This document shows positions 8,133 to 18,442 of a stretch of DNA of 64,000 nucleotides, piece by piece. The stretch is from assembly GCF_030160835.1 (NCBI RefSeq), contig NZ_BSPC01000066.1:62001-126000 (forward strand), read 5' to 3'. The translations under genes and the position numbers were made by a program. The notes below the pieces were generated by a model that made no database searches, was not told where the DNA came from, and worked only from the letters and a program-made list of their open reading frames with translations. Source of the DNA: Labrys miyagiensis (GTDB lineage: Bacteria; Pseudomonadota; Alphaproteobacteria; Rhizobiales; Labraceae). Position 1 is the stretch's first letter, and each line of letters starts with the position of its first letter.

Positions 8133-8992
8133 GCCCGCCGCTCCGCCAGCTTGAGCAGAGCGATGAGGACGAGGAAGGAGATCAGCAGCAGGAGAAGCGA
8201 GGCGGCGACGGCCACGCCGATGTTGTTGCCGCGGAAGAACGCCTCGTAGATGTAGATGCTGATCGTGGTGGTGCTGCCGCCCGAGCCACTGCCGGTCAGC
8301 ACATAGATGTTGTCGAAGACGCGGAAGCTATCGATGAATCGGAAGAAGAAGGTGATGGCAATGGTCGGCGCCATGAAGGGCAGGTCGATCTGCTGGAGCC
8401 GTCTGAAAGGGCCTGCGCCGTCGATCGCCGCCGCCTCGCGGATGTCGAGCGGGACGGCCTGATAGGCCGAATAGAGGATCAGGAGGGCGAAGGGCGTCCA
8501 TTGCAGGACTTCGATGGTCACCAAGGTGGTGAAGGCATGATCGGGGTCGAGGAAGGCAGGGCTGTCGCCGGTGAAGAGTTCGAAATAATAGGGCAGCACC
8601 CCTATGAATTCCTGCAGCACCAGCCGGTACATCAGGCCGACCAGGGCCGGCGCCAGCATCATCGGCAGCATCAGCAGCGCCATCAGCCAGGGCCGCTTGG
8701 CCAGCAGCGGCGCCAGGAAGATCGCCAGGAACAGGCCGAGCAGGATCTGGGCGAGCGAGGCGAAGACGGCGAATTTCAGCGAGAAGCCGAGCGCGCGCCA
8801 GAAGGAACTGTCCTCGAGCACGGTGAGGAAATTGCCGAGACCTTGCAATGTGGGTGCGCGCAGGTTTTCGAAGGTCACCTGAGAGACCGAATAGATGAGG
8901 TCGATGACGAGCGGGATGCCCACCAGCAGCACCAGGAACACCGTCATCGGCGTGATCAGGAGATAGGGCGTGCTGGTGCGACCGAGGGCCAT
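8129..8992 (-). CDS. carbohydrate ABC transporter permease, CUT1 MalF type
   Basis: The partner permease. The frame is open from 9097, but the first 35 codons would be low-quality sequence entering an intergenic repeat. The ATG at 8992 (MALGRTSTPYLLITP) begins right before the first membrane segment and has AGGA upstream, so I use it (287 residues). The EAA loop reads REAAAIDGAGPFRRLQQIDL. It pairs with the MalG-type subunit to form the channel. It is separated from the binding-protein gene by 263 bases containing a large inverted repeat, which may lower permease expression relative to the binding protein. Confidence 0.9.
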   Translation of the reverse strand: MALGRTSTPYLLITPMTVFLVLLVGIPLVIDLIYSVSQVTFENLRAPTLQGLGNFLTVLEDSSFWRALGFSLKFAVFASLAQILLGLFLAIFLAPLLAKRPWLMALLMLPMMLAPALVGLMYRLVLQEFIGVLPYYFELFTGDSPAFLDPDHAFTTLVTIEVLQWTPFALLILYSAYQAVPLDIREAAAIDGAGPFRRLQQIDLPFMAPTIAITFFFRFIDSFRVFDNIYVLTGSGSGGSTTTISIYIYEAFFRGNNIGVAVAASLLLLLISFLVLIALLKLAERRA

Positions 8993-9080
8993 ATGCGCTG
9001 GTCCTGTGGTGGGAAGGGAGACCTTGCGAGCTTTGAGTAAGACTGGCCGCCCTGACAAGTGATGCACTGACGAGGGAGAG

Positions 9081-9217
9081 CCTGTCATCCCCGGCAAGGC
9101 CGAAGTCTTGGGAAGGGGATCCAGGGGCTGAAGGCCACAACCTTTGGGCCCCTGGATCCCCTTCCTGTCGCTCTCTCTTTCGCTGCGCTCGTGAGCAGTG
9201 AGGACGGGGATGACAGG
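9081..9217. repeat. nested inverted repeat between binding-protein and permease genes
   Basis: The outer arms CCTGTCATCCCCG (9081-9093) and its exact complement (9205-9217) enclose an 18-bp perfect inner stem (9111-9128 with 9148-9165, containing GGGGATCCAGGGG). It belongs to the TGTCAT-(C/T)CC-type dispersed family also seen at 22023, 39302, 49861 and 57474. Its position right after a binding-protein gene suggests a REP-like role in mRNA processing or attenuation. Confidence 0.85.
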
Positions 9218-9255
9218 TCGACGCCGAGGTCGTCTGCGGCTGCCGATGTCTCGCT

Positions 9256-10575
9256 CTATTTCAGCAACTCCTGCATCTTCGCCGTCGTGTCCTTCAGGGC
9301 GGCGTCGAGGTCGGTGGTGCCGGCCCAGTAGCCGGTAAAGAACTTGGCCTGCGCTTCGTAGACCTGCAGGGCATTGGCCGAGGTGCCGCCCGTCATCACG
9401 AAGCCGTATTGGCCGGCAAAGTCGCCGAGCTTCACCAGATCGGGGCGCTTGGGCAGTTGCGCCGTCAGGCTCTTGTCCATGGCGGGCGAGCCGCCGGCAT
9501 CGGCATAGGCCTTGATGGCGTCGGCGCTGGCGAGCCAGGTCAGGAATTTGGTGGCGCCATCCTTATGGGTCGAAGCCTTGTTGAGGCCAAAGCCGAGGCC
9601 GTGGATGTGGGTCGTGCGGCCCTGCGGACCCTTGGGCGGCGCGATCGTGTCGAACTTGCCGGCCACCGCGGGTGTCTTGCCGGGATTGTCGAGATCGGCG
9701 GCGGCGGCATTCCATTGCAGCATGGTGGCCGCCTGGCCAGCGCCGAAGGCGGCATTGGCCTCCGCGAACTCGTAGGAGAGCGAATCCTTGGGCGTGGCGC
9801 CGGCGTCATAGAGCTTCTTGTAGAGCTCGAGGCTGGTGCGGTAGGCGGGCGAATCCACGGTGATCTTGCCGGAGGAATCCTCCCAGTCCGCGCCATAGGA
9901 GTGGGCGAGGCTGCCGAACACCATCATGTTGAAGAGCAGGTTCTTCATCTGCAGTACGGTGCCGTAACGCGTAGGGCTCTCCTTGTTGATGCTCTTGGTG
10001 AAGAACAGGGCGGTGGCGGCATAGTCGTCCCAGGTCCAGTCGTCGTCGGCGACCGGCTGCATGGCCTTGCCGAGATATTTCTGGGAGATCTCGCCATAGG
10101 TCTTCTTCCAGTCGTCGTCGCTGAGAAGCTTGGCCATCAGGTCCTTGCGGACATACATGAAATGCAGCGAGAGGTCGGTCGGCACGCCATATTGCTTGCC
10201 CTCATACTGCATGGTCTTGAGCACCTTGTCGCCGAAGGTCTTGCTGGCATCCGCCGGCAGGTCGATCGGCTCCAGGAAAGGGGCATATTTGCCCAGCGAA
10301 TAGGTGGCGACGAGATTGAGGTCGAACTCGCTCGAGCCGGCGGCGAGATCCGCCTGCAGCTTGTCCCAGAAGCCCTCGCGGTTGAAGAAGATGAGCTTGA
10401 CCTTGTCGTCGTCCTTGATGCCGGCCTGGTCGTTGTAGATCTTGGCGACGGCGCGCAGGGCGGTTTCCTCCGGCCCACCGGGCCAGCCGAGCACGGTGAC
10501 CTCGGCGAGGGCCTGTGTGGTCCCGAGAGCGAAAAGCGCCACGGCGCCGGCGAATGCAGCTTTCAATCTGTTCAT
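9256..10575 (-). CDS. extracellular solute-binding protein, family 1 (CUT1)
   Basis: A 439-residue periplasmic protein with a clear Sec signal peptide (MNRLKAAFAGAVALFALGTT, cleavage near TQALAE). The mature start EVTVLGWPGGPEETALRAVA and the conserved TMLQWNAAAADLDNP and THIHGLGFGLNKAS segments fit the SBP family 1 for sugars. It captures the substrate for the two permeases encoded downstream. Its ATG overlaps the TGA of the ROK gene (ATGA), showing it belongs to the same operon as the sugar-phosphate enzymes. Specificity is unknown; an amino sugar is inferred. Confidence 0.92.
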   Translation of the reverse strand: MNRLKAAFAGAVALFALGTTQALAEVTVLGWPGGPEETALRAVAKIYNDQAGIKDDDKVKLIFFNREGFWDKLQADLAAGSSEFDLNLVATYSLGKYAPFLEPIDLPADASKTFGDKVLKTMQYEGKQYGVPTDLSLHFMYVRKDLMAKLLSDDDWKKTYGEISQKYLGKAMQPVADDDWTWDDYAATALFFTKSINKESPTRYGTVLQMKNLLFNMMVFGSLAHSYGADWEDSSGKITVDSPAYRTSLELYKKLYDAGATPKDSLSYEFAEANAAFGAGQAATMLQWNAAAADLDNPGKTPAVAGKFDTIAPPKGPQGRTTHIHGLGFGLNKASTHKDGATKFLTWLASADAIKAYADAGGSPAMDKSLTAQLPKRPDLVKLGDFAGQYGFVMTGGTSANALQVYEAQAKFFTGYWAGTTDLDAALKDTTAKMQELLK

Positions 10576-11435
10576 CGATCCACCTCTGTTGCGCTTGTTC
10601 TTTGGGTTCTGGCGAGATCGGCGATGCCGATCAGCCCCGCTTCGGCGCCGAGCGCAGCGGCACGGATGTCGGGGCGATAGTCTGGTTCGATGTCATGGGC
10701 GAGCCTGCGCAGGCGCGCGATGAAGCCTTCGGCCAGGCCAAGGCCGCCGCCGACCACGAAATAGTCGGGATCGAGCAGCAATTGCAGCGAGCGCATGGCG
10801 CGCAGGAGCGGCACCGCGACAGCCTGAATCTGTTCCTCGGCACCGGTATCGCCGCGCGCGGCCGCCGCGATGATGTTCCGGGGATCGCCGATCCGAGCGA
10901 GGGCCGAGCCGGAGACGATATCCTCCAGCCGCTGGCTGCCCTCGCAGGGATCAGCCAGGACCTGGCCGATATGGCCGGCCAGTCCGCTGCGTCCGGTGAG
11001 GAGGCGCCCGCCAAGGACGAGGCCGCCGCCGAGACCGGTGGAAACGGTCATGAAGACGAGATCGAGGCCTTGTCCTGCGCCAAAGCGATATTCGCCCCAG
11101 GCGGCCGCCTGTGCGTCGTTGGCTGCGATGACAGGCACGGCAAGGCGCTCCTGCAAGGCCTCGACCAGCGGAAAGCGGTCGGGAACCGGCAGGACTGCCG
11201 GATTGACCGCCGACCAGCGCCCCTCCGTGATCCGGCCCGTGACGGCGGCGCCGGCCAGGGTGAAGCGGCCTTCCCATTCGGCGGCAACGCCGGCGAGGGC
11301 ATCGAGCCAGGCTTCGGCGCCAGCCGCCCTGTCGGTCTCGATACGCCGCCGCCCCAGCACTTTTGCACCCTCGACCAGGGCGACCAGCGTCTTGGTGCCG
11401 CCAATATCGATCGCGAGGACAGGCAAGTCGGGCAT
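10572..11435 (-). CDS. nanK: ROK family sugar kinase, probable N-acetylmannosamine kinase
   Basis: A 287-residue cytoplasmic kinase from the ATG at 11435, which has GAGGGAA upstream; the frame upstream of this ATG overlaps nanE and is not coding. The ATP phosphate-1 motif AIDIGGTKT starts the protein, and the catalytic Asp is in IAANDAQAAAWGEY. STGLGGGLVL and VGGGLG are also family motifs. The usual ROK zinc site CxCGxxGCxE is absent: at that point it reads ADPCEGSQRLEDIVSG. Adjacency to NanE points to ManNAc to ManNAc-6-P phosphorylation. Gene symbol inferred from context. Confidence 0.8.
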   Translation of the reverse strand: MPDLPVLAIDIGGTKTLVALVEGAKVLGRRRIETDRAAGAEAWLDALAGVAAEWEGRFTLAGAAVTGRITEGRWSAVNPAVLPVPDRFPLVEALQERLAVPVIAANDAQAAAWGEYRFGAGQGLDLVFMTVSTGLGGGLVLGGRLLTGRSGLAGHIGQVLADPCEGSQRLEDIVSGSALARIGDPRNIIAAAARGDTGAEEQIQAVAVPLLRAMRSLQLLLDPDYFVVGGGLGLAEGFIARLRRLAHDIEPDYRPDIRAAALGAEAGLIGIADLARTQRTSATEVDR

Positions 11436-11445
11436 GGCTGTTCCC

Positions 11446-12138
11446 TCAACCCTGCAGGGGATCGGCGGAGGCGGGCAGGCGCACCGCCTCGGCAAACCAG
11501 CTCGTGATATGTTCGGGCCGCGTGATCGCCGAGCCGACGACAACGGCATCGGCACCCGCAAGACGGGCCGCCCTCACATCCTCGACAGTGTAATAGCGTC
11601 CTTCCGCGAAGACAGGCCGTCCGAGCCTCGCGCTGTGGCGAACGAAATCGAGATCGGGCCTCGCAGGGATCGGACCGCCCGTATAGCCGGAGAGGGTGGT
11701 GCCGATCACATCGATGCCGAGAGCCGCGGCGGCCTGCGCATCGGCCAGGTTGGCGCAATCGGCCATGACTTGCCTGCCGACCTGGCGCACGGCCCCCGCG
11801 AGATCCGCCACGGGGATTGGGCGAGGCCTGTCGGTGGCGTCGAAGGCGATGATGTCGGCTCCGGCATCGGCCAGCGCCCTTACATCCTCCAGCCGCGCGG
11901 TGATGATGACGGGCGTATCCGGCTCGGCCCGCTTCACGATGCCGATGATCGGCAACTGGGTCACCGCGCGCACGCCGCGCACATTGGCGACACCTTCGAT
12001 CCGCAGCCCCGCCGCGCCGCCGGCTTCTGCCGCGAGGGCAAAGCCGATGATGATGTCGAGGCGGTCCATGGGGCCGCCGACCACGGGCTGGCAGGAGACG
12101 ATCAGCCCGCCAAGGGTTCTTTCAACCGCTGAGGCCAC
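11446..12138 (-). CDS. nanE: N-acylmannosamine-6-phosphate 2-epimerase
   Basis: Converts ManNAc-6-P to GlcNAc-6-P, feeding amino sugars to NagA. The 230-residue (beta/alpha)8 protein carries the family stretches LIVSCQPV, IIGIVKR, ADIIAFDATDR, MADCANLADA, TTLSGYTGG and FAEGRYYT. The start is GTG at 12138 with GGTGGGAG upstream. Ten bases separate it from the ROK kinase gene. The GlcNAc-6-P product links this operon functionally to the nagA cluster at 29-32 kb, although no sialic-acid lyase (nanA) is present here. Confidence 0.92.
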   Translation of the reverse strand: MASAVERTLGGLIVSCQPVVGGPMDRLDIIIGFALAAEAGGAAGLRIEGVANVRGVRAVTQLPIIGIVKRAEPDTPVIITARLEDVRALADAGADIIAFDATDRPRPIPVADLAGAVRQVGRQVMADCANLADAQAAAALGIDVIGTTLSGYTGGPIPARPDLDFVRHSARLGRPVFAEGRYYTVEDVRAARLAGADAVVVGSAITRPEHITSWFAEAVRLPASADPLQG

Positions 12139-12192
12139 GCCAGTCTCCCACCTATCGACAGGCCAAGCCTGCCATGCTGGGAACAGCGATGC

Positions 12193-12212
12193 AACCAGTT
12201 TAATACCACTTA
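12193..12212 (-). promoter_or_regulatory. candidate GntR operator upstream of nanE
   Basis: On the minus strand the 76-base gap before nanE contains AAGTGGTATTAAACTGGTT, with two TGGT elements (AGTGGT and ACTGGT) around an AT-rich centre. HutC/NagR-type GntR regulators recognise TGGTnnnACCA-like and NanR recognises GGTATA repeats. It overlaps the end of the regulator gene just upstream. Low certainty. Confidence 0.3.
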
Positions 12213-12214
12213 CC

Positions 12215-13033
12215 TTAGAGAGAAGGGCGGACCAGCTCGATCATGAATTGATAGGCATCGCCCCGGTAGCGGCTGCAGGTGAACTCGACCACCCGGCCAT
12301 TGTCGAGGCTGCAGCGCCGTTCCATCTCCAGAATCGGCGCGCCGGAGGCGACCTGCAGCAGCGCGGCTTCCTCCGGCGAGGCGATATCGGAGCGCAGCCG
12401 CTGCAGGGCCCGCGTCGGCATGCAGCCTCTTTCGCGCAGCGTCTCGTAGAGCGAATTGCCGACGAGCTCGGTGCTGGGCAGGAATTCGGTGGGAATGATG
12501 GTATGCTCGATGGCCATCGGGACAGCGTCAGCCGTGCGTAGCCGGTGCAGGCGGCAGACTGCAGTGCCGGTGGGAAGGCCGAGCGCCGCCGCCTCGGCGG
12601 CATCGGCGGGGCGGGTCTCGGCGAGCAGCCATTTCGCGCCCGGCTTGCGCCCGCGCGCTGCCATGTCCTCAGAGAAGCTGGTGAAGATCGAGATCGGCTT
12701 TTCCAGGCGCTCAGCCACACTGGTGCGCGCGCCGTGGCGCTGGATCATCAGCCGCTCGTCCACCAGCCCCTTCAGGGCGTTGCGGACGGTCACGCGCGAC
12801 AGATTCAGCCTCTGGGCCAGCTCCCGCTCGCCCGGGATCATGGCGCCGGCCGACACGACGCCCTCGTGGATGGCGCTGCGTAGCGCCTCCTGCAGGCGGC
12901 GATAGAGGGCCGTCGGGCTTTCAACGTCCAGCCGGCCCTTGAGCAGCAGATAATCGATCAGCCGGCCGACCTCGGCGGGCCGCGACGTATCGGCTTCTCG
13001 CGGCAACCGCGGATCGGCACTGGGCAGGGTCAT
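12215..13033 (-). CDS. GntR family regulator, HutC subfamily (UTRA domain)
   Basis: A 272-residue transcription factor with an N-terminal winged helix (about residues 40-105, recognition helix near LAQRLNLSRVTVRNALKGL) and a C-terminal UTRA ligand-binding domain (about 115-265). UTRA proteins of this kind sense phosphorylated sugars or amino sugars. It sits 76 bases upstream of nanE in the same direction and is the likely regulator of the nanE-kinase-transporter operon, possibly responding to ManNAc-6-P or GlcNAc-6-P (inference). The residues before the wing (1-35) are poorly conserved in character. Confidence 0.88.
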   Translation of the reverse strand: MTLPSADPRLPREADTSRPAEVGRLIDYLLLKGRLDVESPTALYRRLQEALRSAIHEGVVSAGAMIPGERELAQRLNLSRVTVRNALKGLVDERLMIQRHGARTSVAERLEKPISIFTSFSEDMAARGRKPGAKWLLAETRPADAAEAAALGLPTGTAVCRLHRLRTADAVPMAIEHTIIPTEFLPSTELVGNSLYETLRERGCMPTRALQRLRSDIASPEEAALLQVASGAPILEMERRCSLDNGRVVEFTCSRYRGDAYQFMIELVRPSL

Positions 13034-13091
13034 TCAACGCACCGGACGGGCTCTTCACCCGCCGCCCGGCAGGGGCGGCGATCATTCCCGA

Positions 13092-13655
13092 TCAGGGTAT
13101 ACGGCTCAGCCGCGCGATCAATATCTTATGTGTCCCGGCCAGAGTGACGGCCTTGTCGAGGAAGACGACATCGCCGAGAGCCATATCCATCACGGCGCCA
13201 TCGATATCGAGCGTTCCACCGCCGAGCGACAGCAGAATAGTGAGCGAGCCGTCCTTCACCTCGGCCGTTCCTGCCTTGAGATCGTGCTTGGTCACGGTGT
13301 GGCTGAACCGCCCGCGGCGCGTCATCACATTGAAGTCGCGGATGGGGCCGTCGATCAGCGTCGCGGTCACGGGGACATCGCCGGGAAAGGAGAGCGGCGC
13401 GGAGGCGGGGGTGAGCGGCACCGGCTCGCGTCCATCAATCGCCATGACCAGGCCCTTGCCCTCGATCAGGGTCAGCGTGCGGTCGATAGCGGGGAAGAGC
13501 GAGAACGGGCCGTCGCTGGCGACATCGGCCACGGAGAGGCGCCAGTCGAAATCGTCGAAGCCGGCGCCCTCCGGCGAGACGGCGATCTCGGTGGTGGTGC
13601 CGCCGCCATTCTTCCAGGGCTTGGGCGTGAGGTCGGCGAAGCGGATCAGCTTCAT
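13092..13655 (-). CDS. hutD: HutD/Ves family protein
   Basis: A 187-residue cupin-like protein from the ATG at 13655 (MKLIRFADLTPKPWKNGGG) with GGAG upstream; the open frame further upstream is the palindromic repeat and is not coding. The family motif PKPWKNGGGTTTEIAV and FDWRLSVADVASDGPFS are present. HutD accompanies hut operons in many proteobacteria and has been proposed to limit histidine breakdown, perhaps by binding formylglutamate; its biochemistry is unsettled. It is the last gene of hutIHGD and is separated from hutG by a repeat. Confidence 0.92.
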   Translation of the reverse strand: MKLIRFADLTPKPWKNGGGTTTEIAVSPEGAGFDDFDWRLSVADVASDGPFSLFPAIDRTLTLIEGKGLVMAIDGREPVPLTPASAPLSFPGDVPVTATLIDGPIRDFNVMTRRGRFSHTVTKHDLKAGTAEVKDGSLTILLSLGGGTLDIDGAVMDMALGDVVFLDKAVTLAGTHKILIARLSRIP

Positions 13656-13670
13656 GGAGGGCTCCGAAAT

Positions 13671-13745
13671 GGTGTGCCGGTCTTCAGACCGGCATGGAAC
13701 CACCAACGGTGGAGGATAGAATGCCGGTCTGAAGACCGGCACACC
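13671..13745. repeat. perfect 25-bp inverted repeat between hutG and hutD
   Basis: Arms 13671-13695 and 13721-13745 are exact complements; each also contains the self-complementary TGCCGGTCT-TC-AGACCGGCA. The 25-base loop holds CCACC-AAC-GGTGG. The same core occurs at 27521-27540 and, as GGCGGGTCTTCAGACCCGCC, at 42571-42590. Confidence 0.9.
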
Positions 13746-13748
13746 GGA

Positions 13749-14572
13749 TTACCGCGTTGCCCTCGCAAAAATGAGACACGCATTCAGGATGCTGCCCAGA
13801 GTCTCGCGGATCGGCTGGGCATAGGCGGCGTCAAAGGGCACCGGCCAATTGGCCTCCGAGACCTCACCCAGCGGCTCCTCGATATAGCTGCGGCAGGCGA
13901 GCTCCATCTGCACGGCATGCACGCCCTTGTCCGGCTGTCCCAGGCTGCGGGTGATGTAGCCGCCCTTGAAGCGCCCGTTCATCACCGTCTCGCGGCCGCT
14001 GGCGGTGCAGAGCGCCTCAATCGTGCCGGCGAGCGTCGGATGGCAGCTCCCGCCGCTGTTGGTGCCGATGTTGAATTGCGGCAGCGTGCCCTCGAACAGG
14101 CGCGGGATGACCGAGCGGATCGAGTGGCAGTCATAGACGGCGAGGGTGGGATGACGGCCCTTCAGCCGTGCGATCTCGTCGGCGAGAGCCTGATGGTAGG
14201 GATCGAACCAGGTGGCCCGGCGCTGCGCGATCTCGTCCTTGTCAGGCGTGCCGCCATCCTTGTAGAGCGGCTCGCCGTCGAAGCTGGTGCTGGGGCAGAG
14301 TTCCGTCGTTGCCTGGCCGGGATAGAGCGAGACGCCGGAGGGATCGCGGTTGACGTCGATGACCGTGCGCGAGATCGCGGTGCGTACGATGGTGGCGTCG
14401 AGCGCGGCGGCGAAATCGTAGAGGGTCTCGATCCACCAGTCGGTGTCCTTGCGGGCGAGCCAGGGCGAGACCAGCTTCGCCTCGATCTCGGCCGGGATCT
14501 CGGTGCCCGTATGCGGGATGCTGACGATCAGCGGAGCCTGGCCCTGCCGTATCTCGAGCCAGTCGGGCCTGC

Positions 14573-14576
<4 letters not shown>
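13749..14576 (-). CDS. hutG: N-formylglutamate deformylase
   Basis: Hydrolyses N-formylglutamate to formate and glutamate, the last step of the five-step histidine pathway. The 275-residue protein starts [19 protein letters not shown] and carries [15 protein letters not shown] and [11 protein letters not shown], typical of the FGase family. The start ATG at 14576 overlaps the hutH stop (ATGA). A much longer open frame continues upstream in the same frame across hutH, but it is only the shadow of that gene. Presence of this enzyme implies a formiminoglutamate deiminase (HutF), which is not in the window. Confidence 0.94.
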
Positions 14577-16113
<1,537 letters not shown>

Positions 16114-16117
<4 letters not shown>

Positions 16118-17337
16118 GACTGGCCTCTCCAGATACGTTGATGCAGGGGATTGAAACCAAGCCGGTAGACGAGCTCGGCCGGGCGCTCGATGTCCCAGAT
16201 GGCGAGATCGCAGGACTTGCCGGCCTCGAGCGTGCCGATCTCGCCGAGCTTGCCGAGCGCCTTGGCGGCATTGCGGGTGAAGCCGGCGATGCATTCGTCC
16301 ACCGTCATGCGGAAGAGCGTCGCCGCCATGTTCATGGTGAGCAGCGGCGAGGTCAGCGGCGAGGAGCCGGGATTGCAGTCGGTGGCGATGGCCATCGGCA
16401 CCTGGTGGGCACGGAAGGCCGCTATCGGCGGCTGCTTGGTCTCGCGGATGAAATAATAGGCGCCCGGCAGGATCACGGCCACGGTGCCGGCGGCGCTCAT
16501 GGCGGCGGCACCGTCCTCATCGGTATATTCGAGATGGTCGACCGAGAGCGCACCATATTCGGCCGCAAGCCTGGCGCCGTGCAGGTTGGAGAGCTGGTCG
16601 GCATGCAGCTTTAAGGGCAGGCCTGCCTGTTTGGCCAAATCGAAGACGCGCCGGATCTGGTCGGGCGAGAAGGCGATGCCCTCGCAGAAGCCGTCGACCG
16701 CATCGGCGAGCTTCTCGGCGATCACGGCGGGCAGCATCTCCCGGCAGACGAGATCGATATAAGCATCCTTGTCGCCCTTGGCCTCGACCGGCAGGGCATG
16801 GGCACCGAGGAAGGTGGTGTTGACGCCGACCTTGCGCTCGTGGCCGAGCCTGCGGGCCGCGCGCAGCATGGCGCATTCGGTCTTCGTATCCAGGCCGTAG
16901 CCCGACTTGACCTCGACAGTGGTAACGCCTTCACCGATCAGGTGGTCGAGGCGGGGCAGGGCGCTGGCGACCAGCTCGTCCTCGCTGGCGGCGCGCGTGG
17001 CGCTGACGGTGGAGACGATGCCGCCGCCCGCCCGAGCGATCTCCTCATAGCTGGCGCCCTCGAGACGAAGCTCGAATTCGCGGGCGCGGTCGCCGCCGAA
17101 GACGAGATGGGTGTGGCAGTCGATCAGGCCGGGCGTGATCCAGCGGCCCTGGCAATCGGTGGATTCTGCCTTGCTGATCTCGGTGGGAAGCTCACTTTCG
17201 GGGCCGGCGAAGAGGATACGGCCATCCCGGGCCGCAATCACGCCCTTCTCGACGATACCGAGGCCGGGCGTACCCTCGGCCAGGGTGGCAAGGCGCGCAT
17301 TGCGCCACAGATGAAGCCCTTCGCTGCCTTCCGACAT
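16114..17337 (-). CDS. hutI: imidazolonepropionase
   Basis: Opens the imidazolone ring to give N-formimino-L-glutamate. The 407-residue amidohydrolase shows the metal site [40 protein letters not shown] and the late Asp in [13 protein letters not shown] 17337 has GGAGAGGACG upstream. It is the first gene of the leftward hut operon and is divergent from hutC across a 104-base promoter region containing a HutC-like operator. Confidence 0.97.
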
Positions 17338-17369
17338 CGTCCTCTCCGCCCTGATGAAGTTGGGAGATC

Positions 17370-17381
17370 ATGTATAGACAT
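17370..17381. promoter_or_regulatory. HutC-like operator in the hutI-hutC divergent region
   Basis: ATGTATAGACAT is a near-palindrome resembling the proteobacterial HutC site (TTGTATATACAA type). It sits between the two divergent genes and overlaps a plausible hutI promoter on the minus strand (TTGCAC, then CTATACAT). On the plus strand TTGACG follows at 17387. HutC is expected to repress both directions until urocanate is present. Confidence 0.65.
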
Positions 17382-17441
17382 ATTTGTTGACGTGCAAGCC
17401 TGAAGATGGGAGTTTAACGCTCGGCGAGGGGAGGCTACACC

Positions 17442-18179
17442 ATGAGCGTGGCGCAAGACGAGGGCGGACAGGCAAGACCCCAGACCCTGCATCAACGCAT
17501 TCTGGGCGAGCTCGAAAACCGCATCGTCTCCGGCGAGTGGCCACCCGGCCATCGCATTCCCTTCGAGACCGAGCTGACCGAGATCTATGGCTGCTCGCGC
17601 ATGACGGTGAACAAGGTGCTGACCCAGCTTGCCGCGGCCGGCCTGATCGAGCGGCGGCGCAAGGCCGGCAGCTTCGTGGTGCAGCCGCGCAGCGAGGCGG
17701 CGGTGCTCGCCATCCACGGCATCGAGGCGGAGGTGCAGGCGCTCGGCCTGCCTTATCGCTACGAGCTCCTGGTGCGGCGTCGCCGCAAGGCGAAGCCGGC
17801 GGAAATCCTGCACCTCAATCTCGATGCCGATACGTCGTTCCTGTCCCTGACCAGCCGTCATTTTGCCGGCGATGCGCCCTTCTGCCTGGAGGAACGCCTG
17901 ATCAACCTGGAGGCGGTGCCGCAGGCCGAGCAGGCCGATTTCGCCACAGAGCCACCGGGCGTCTGGCTGCTCAGCCATGTGCCCTGGACGGTGGCCGAGC
18001 ATCACATCAAGGCGGTGGGCGCCCGCGGAGAGGCGGCCTCGCTGCTGGCCCTCGACGCCGGCGCGGCCTGCCTGGTGGTGGAACGCCAGACCTGGCGGGG
18101 CGAGCCGATGGTGACGGCCGTGCGCTTCACCTATCCGGGCGAGCGGCATCAACTGGTGGCGCGCTTCTCGCCGTCATAG
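17442..18179 (+). CDS. hutC: histidine utilization repressor
   Basis: A 245-residue GntR-family repressor with an N-terminal winged helix (LTEIYGCSRMTVNKVLTQLA is the recognition region) and a C-terminal UTRA domain that binds urocanate. Family markers ERRRKAGSFV, FAGDAPFCLEERLIN and WLLSHVPWTVAEHHI match HutC proteins. It is divergent from hutIHGD and should control that operon and itself. GAGGGGAGG precedes the ATG. Confidence 0.95.
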   Translation: MSVAQDEGGQARPQTLHQRILGELENRIVSGEWPPGHRIPFETELTEIYGCSRMTVNKVLTQLAAAGLIERRRKAGSFVVQPRSEAAVLAIHGIEAEVQALGLPYRYELLVRRRRKAKPAEILHLNLDADTSFLSLTSRHFAGDAPFCLEERLINLEAVPQAEQADFATEPPGVWLLSHVPWTVAEHHIKAVGARGEAASLLALDAGAACLVVERQTWRGEPMVTAVRFTYPGERHQLVARFSPS

Positions 18180-18196
18180 GGAGAACGTGCGGACAG

Positions 18197-18394
18197 AGGC
18201 GCGACCTAATCCTTCCCCGACTGTTGGGGAAGTCGCGCACACAAGTGTGCGCCGGGACGAGCGCAGCGAGGTCCGAAGGGGTAGGGTGGCGTCTACCTAT
18301 CCAAAAAATAGGCAATGTCGCGCCACTCTCCCCCTTCCGTCATTTCTTCGAAATGCCACCTTCCCCGCAGTCGGGGAAGGACTAGGTCGCGCCT
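18197..18394. repeat. large dispersed inverted repeat after hutC
   Basis: A 27-bp inverted repeat with one mismatch (AGGCGCGACCTAATCCTTCC start, complement ending at 18394) bounds about 200 bases that also contain TAGGGTGGCG and TCGCGCCACTCTCCCCC. A second copy with the same internal blocks lies at 54184-54357. No gene is seen in 18180-18442 apart from this element. Confidence 0.85.
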
Positions 18395-18442
18395 CGCCCT
18401 TCGAAGTCAGCGCGGACTTCAGGCGCCATCATCAACAATCGC

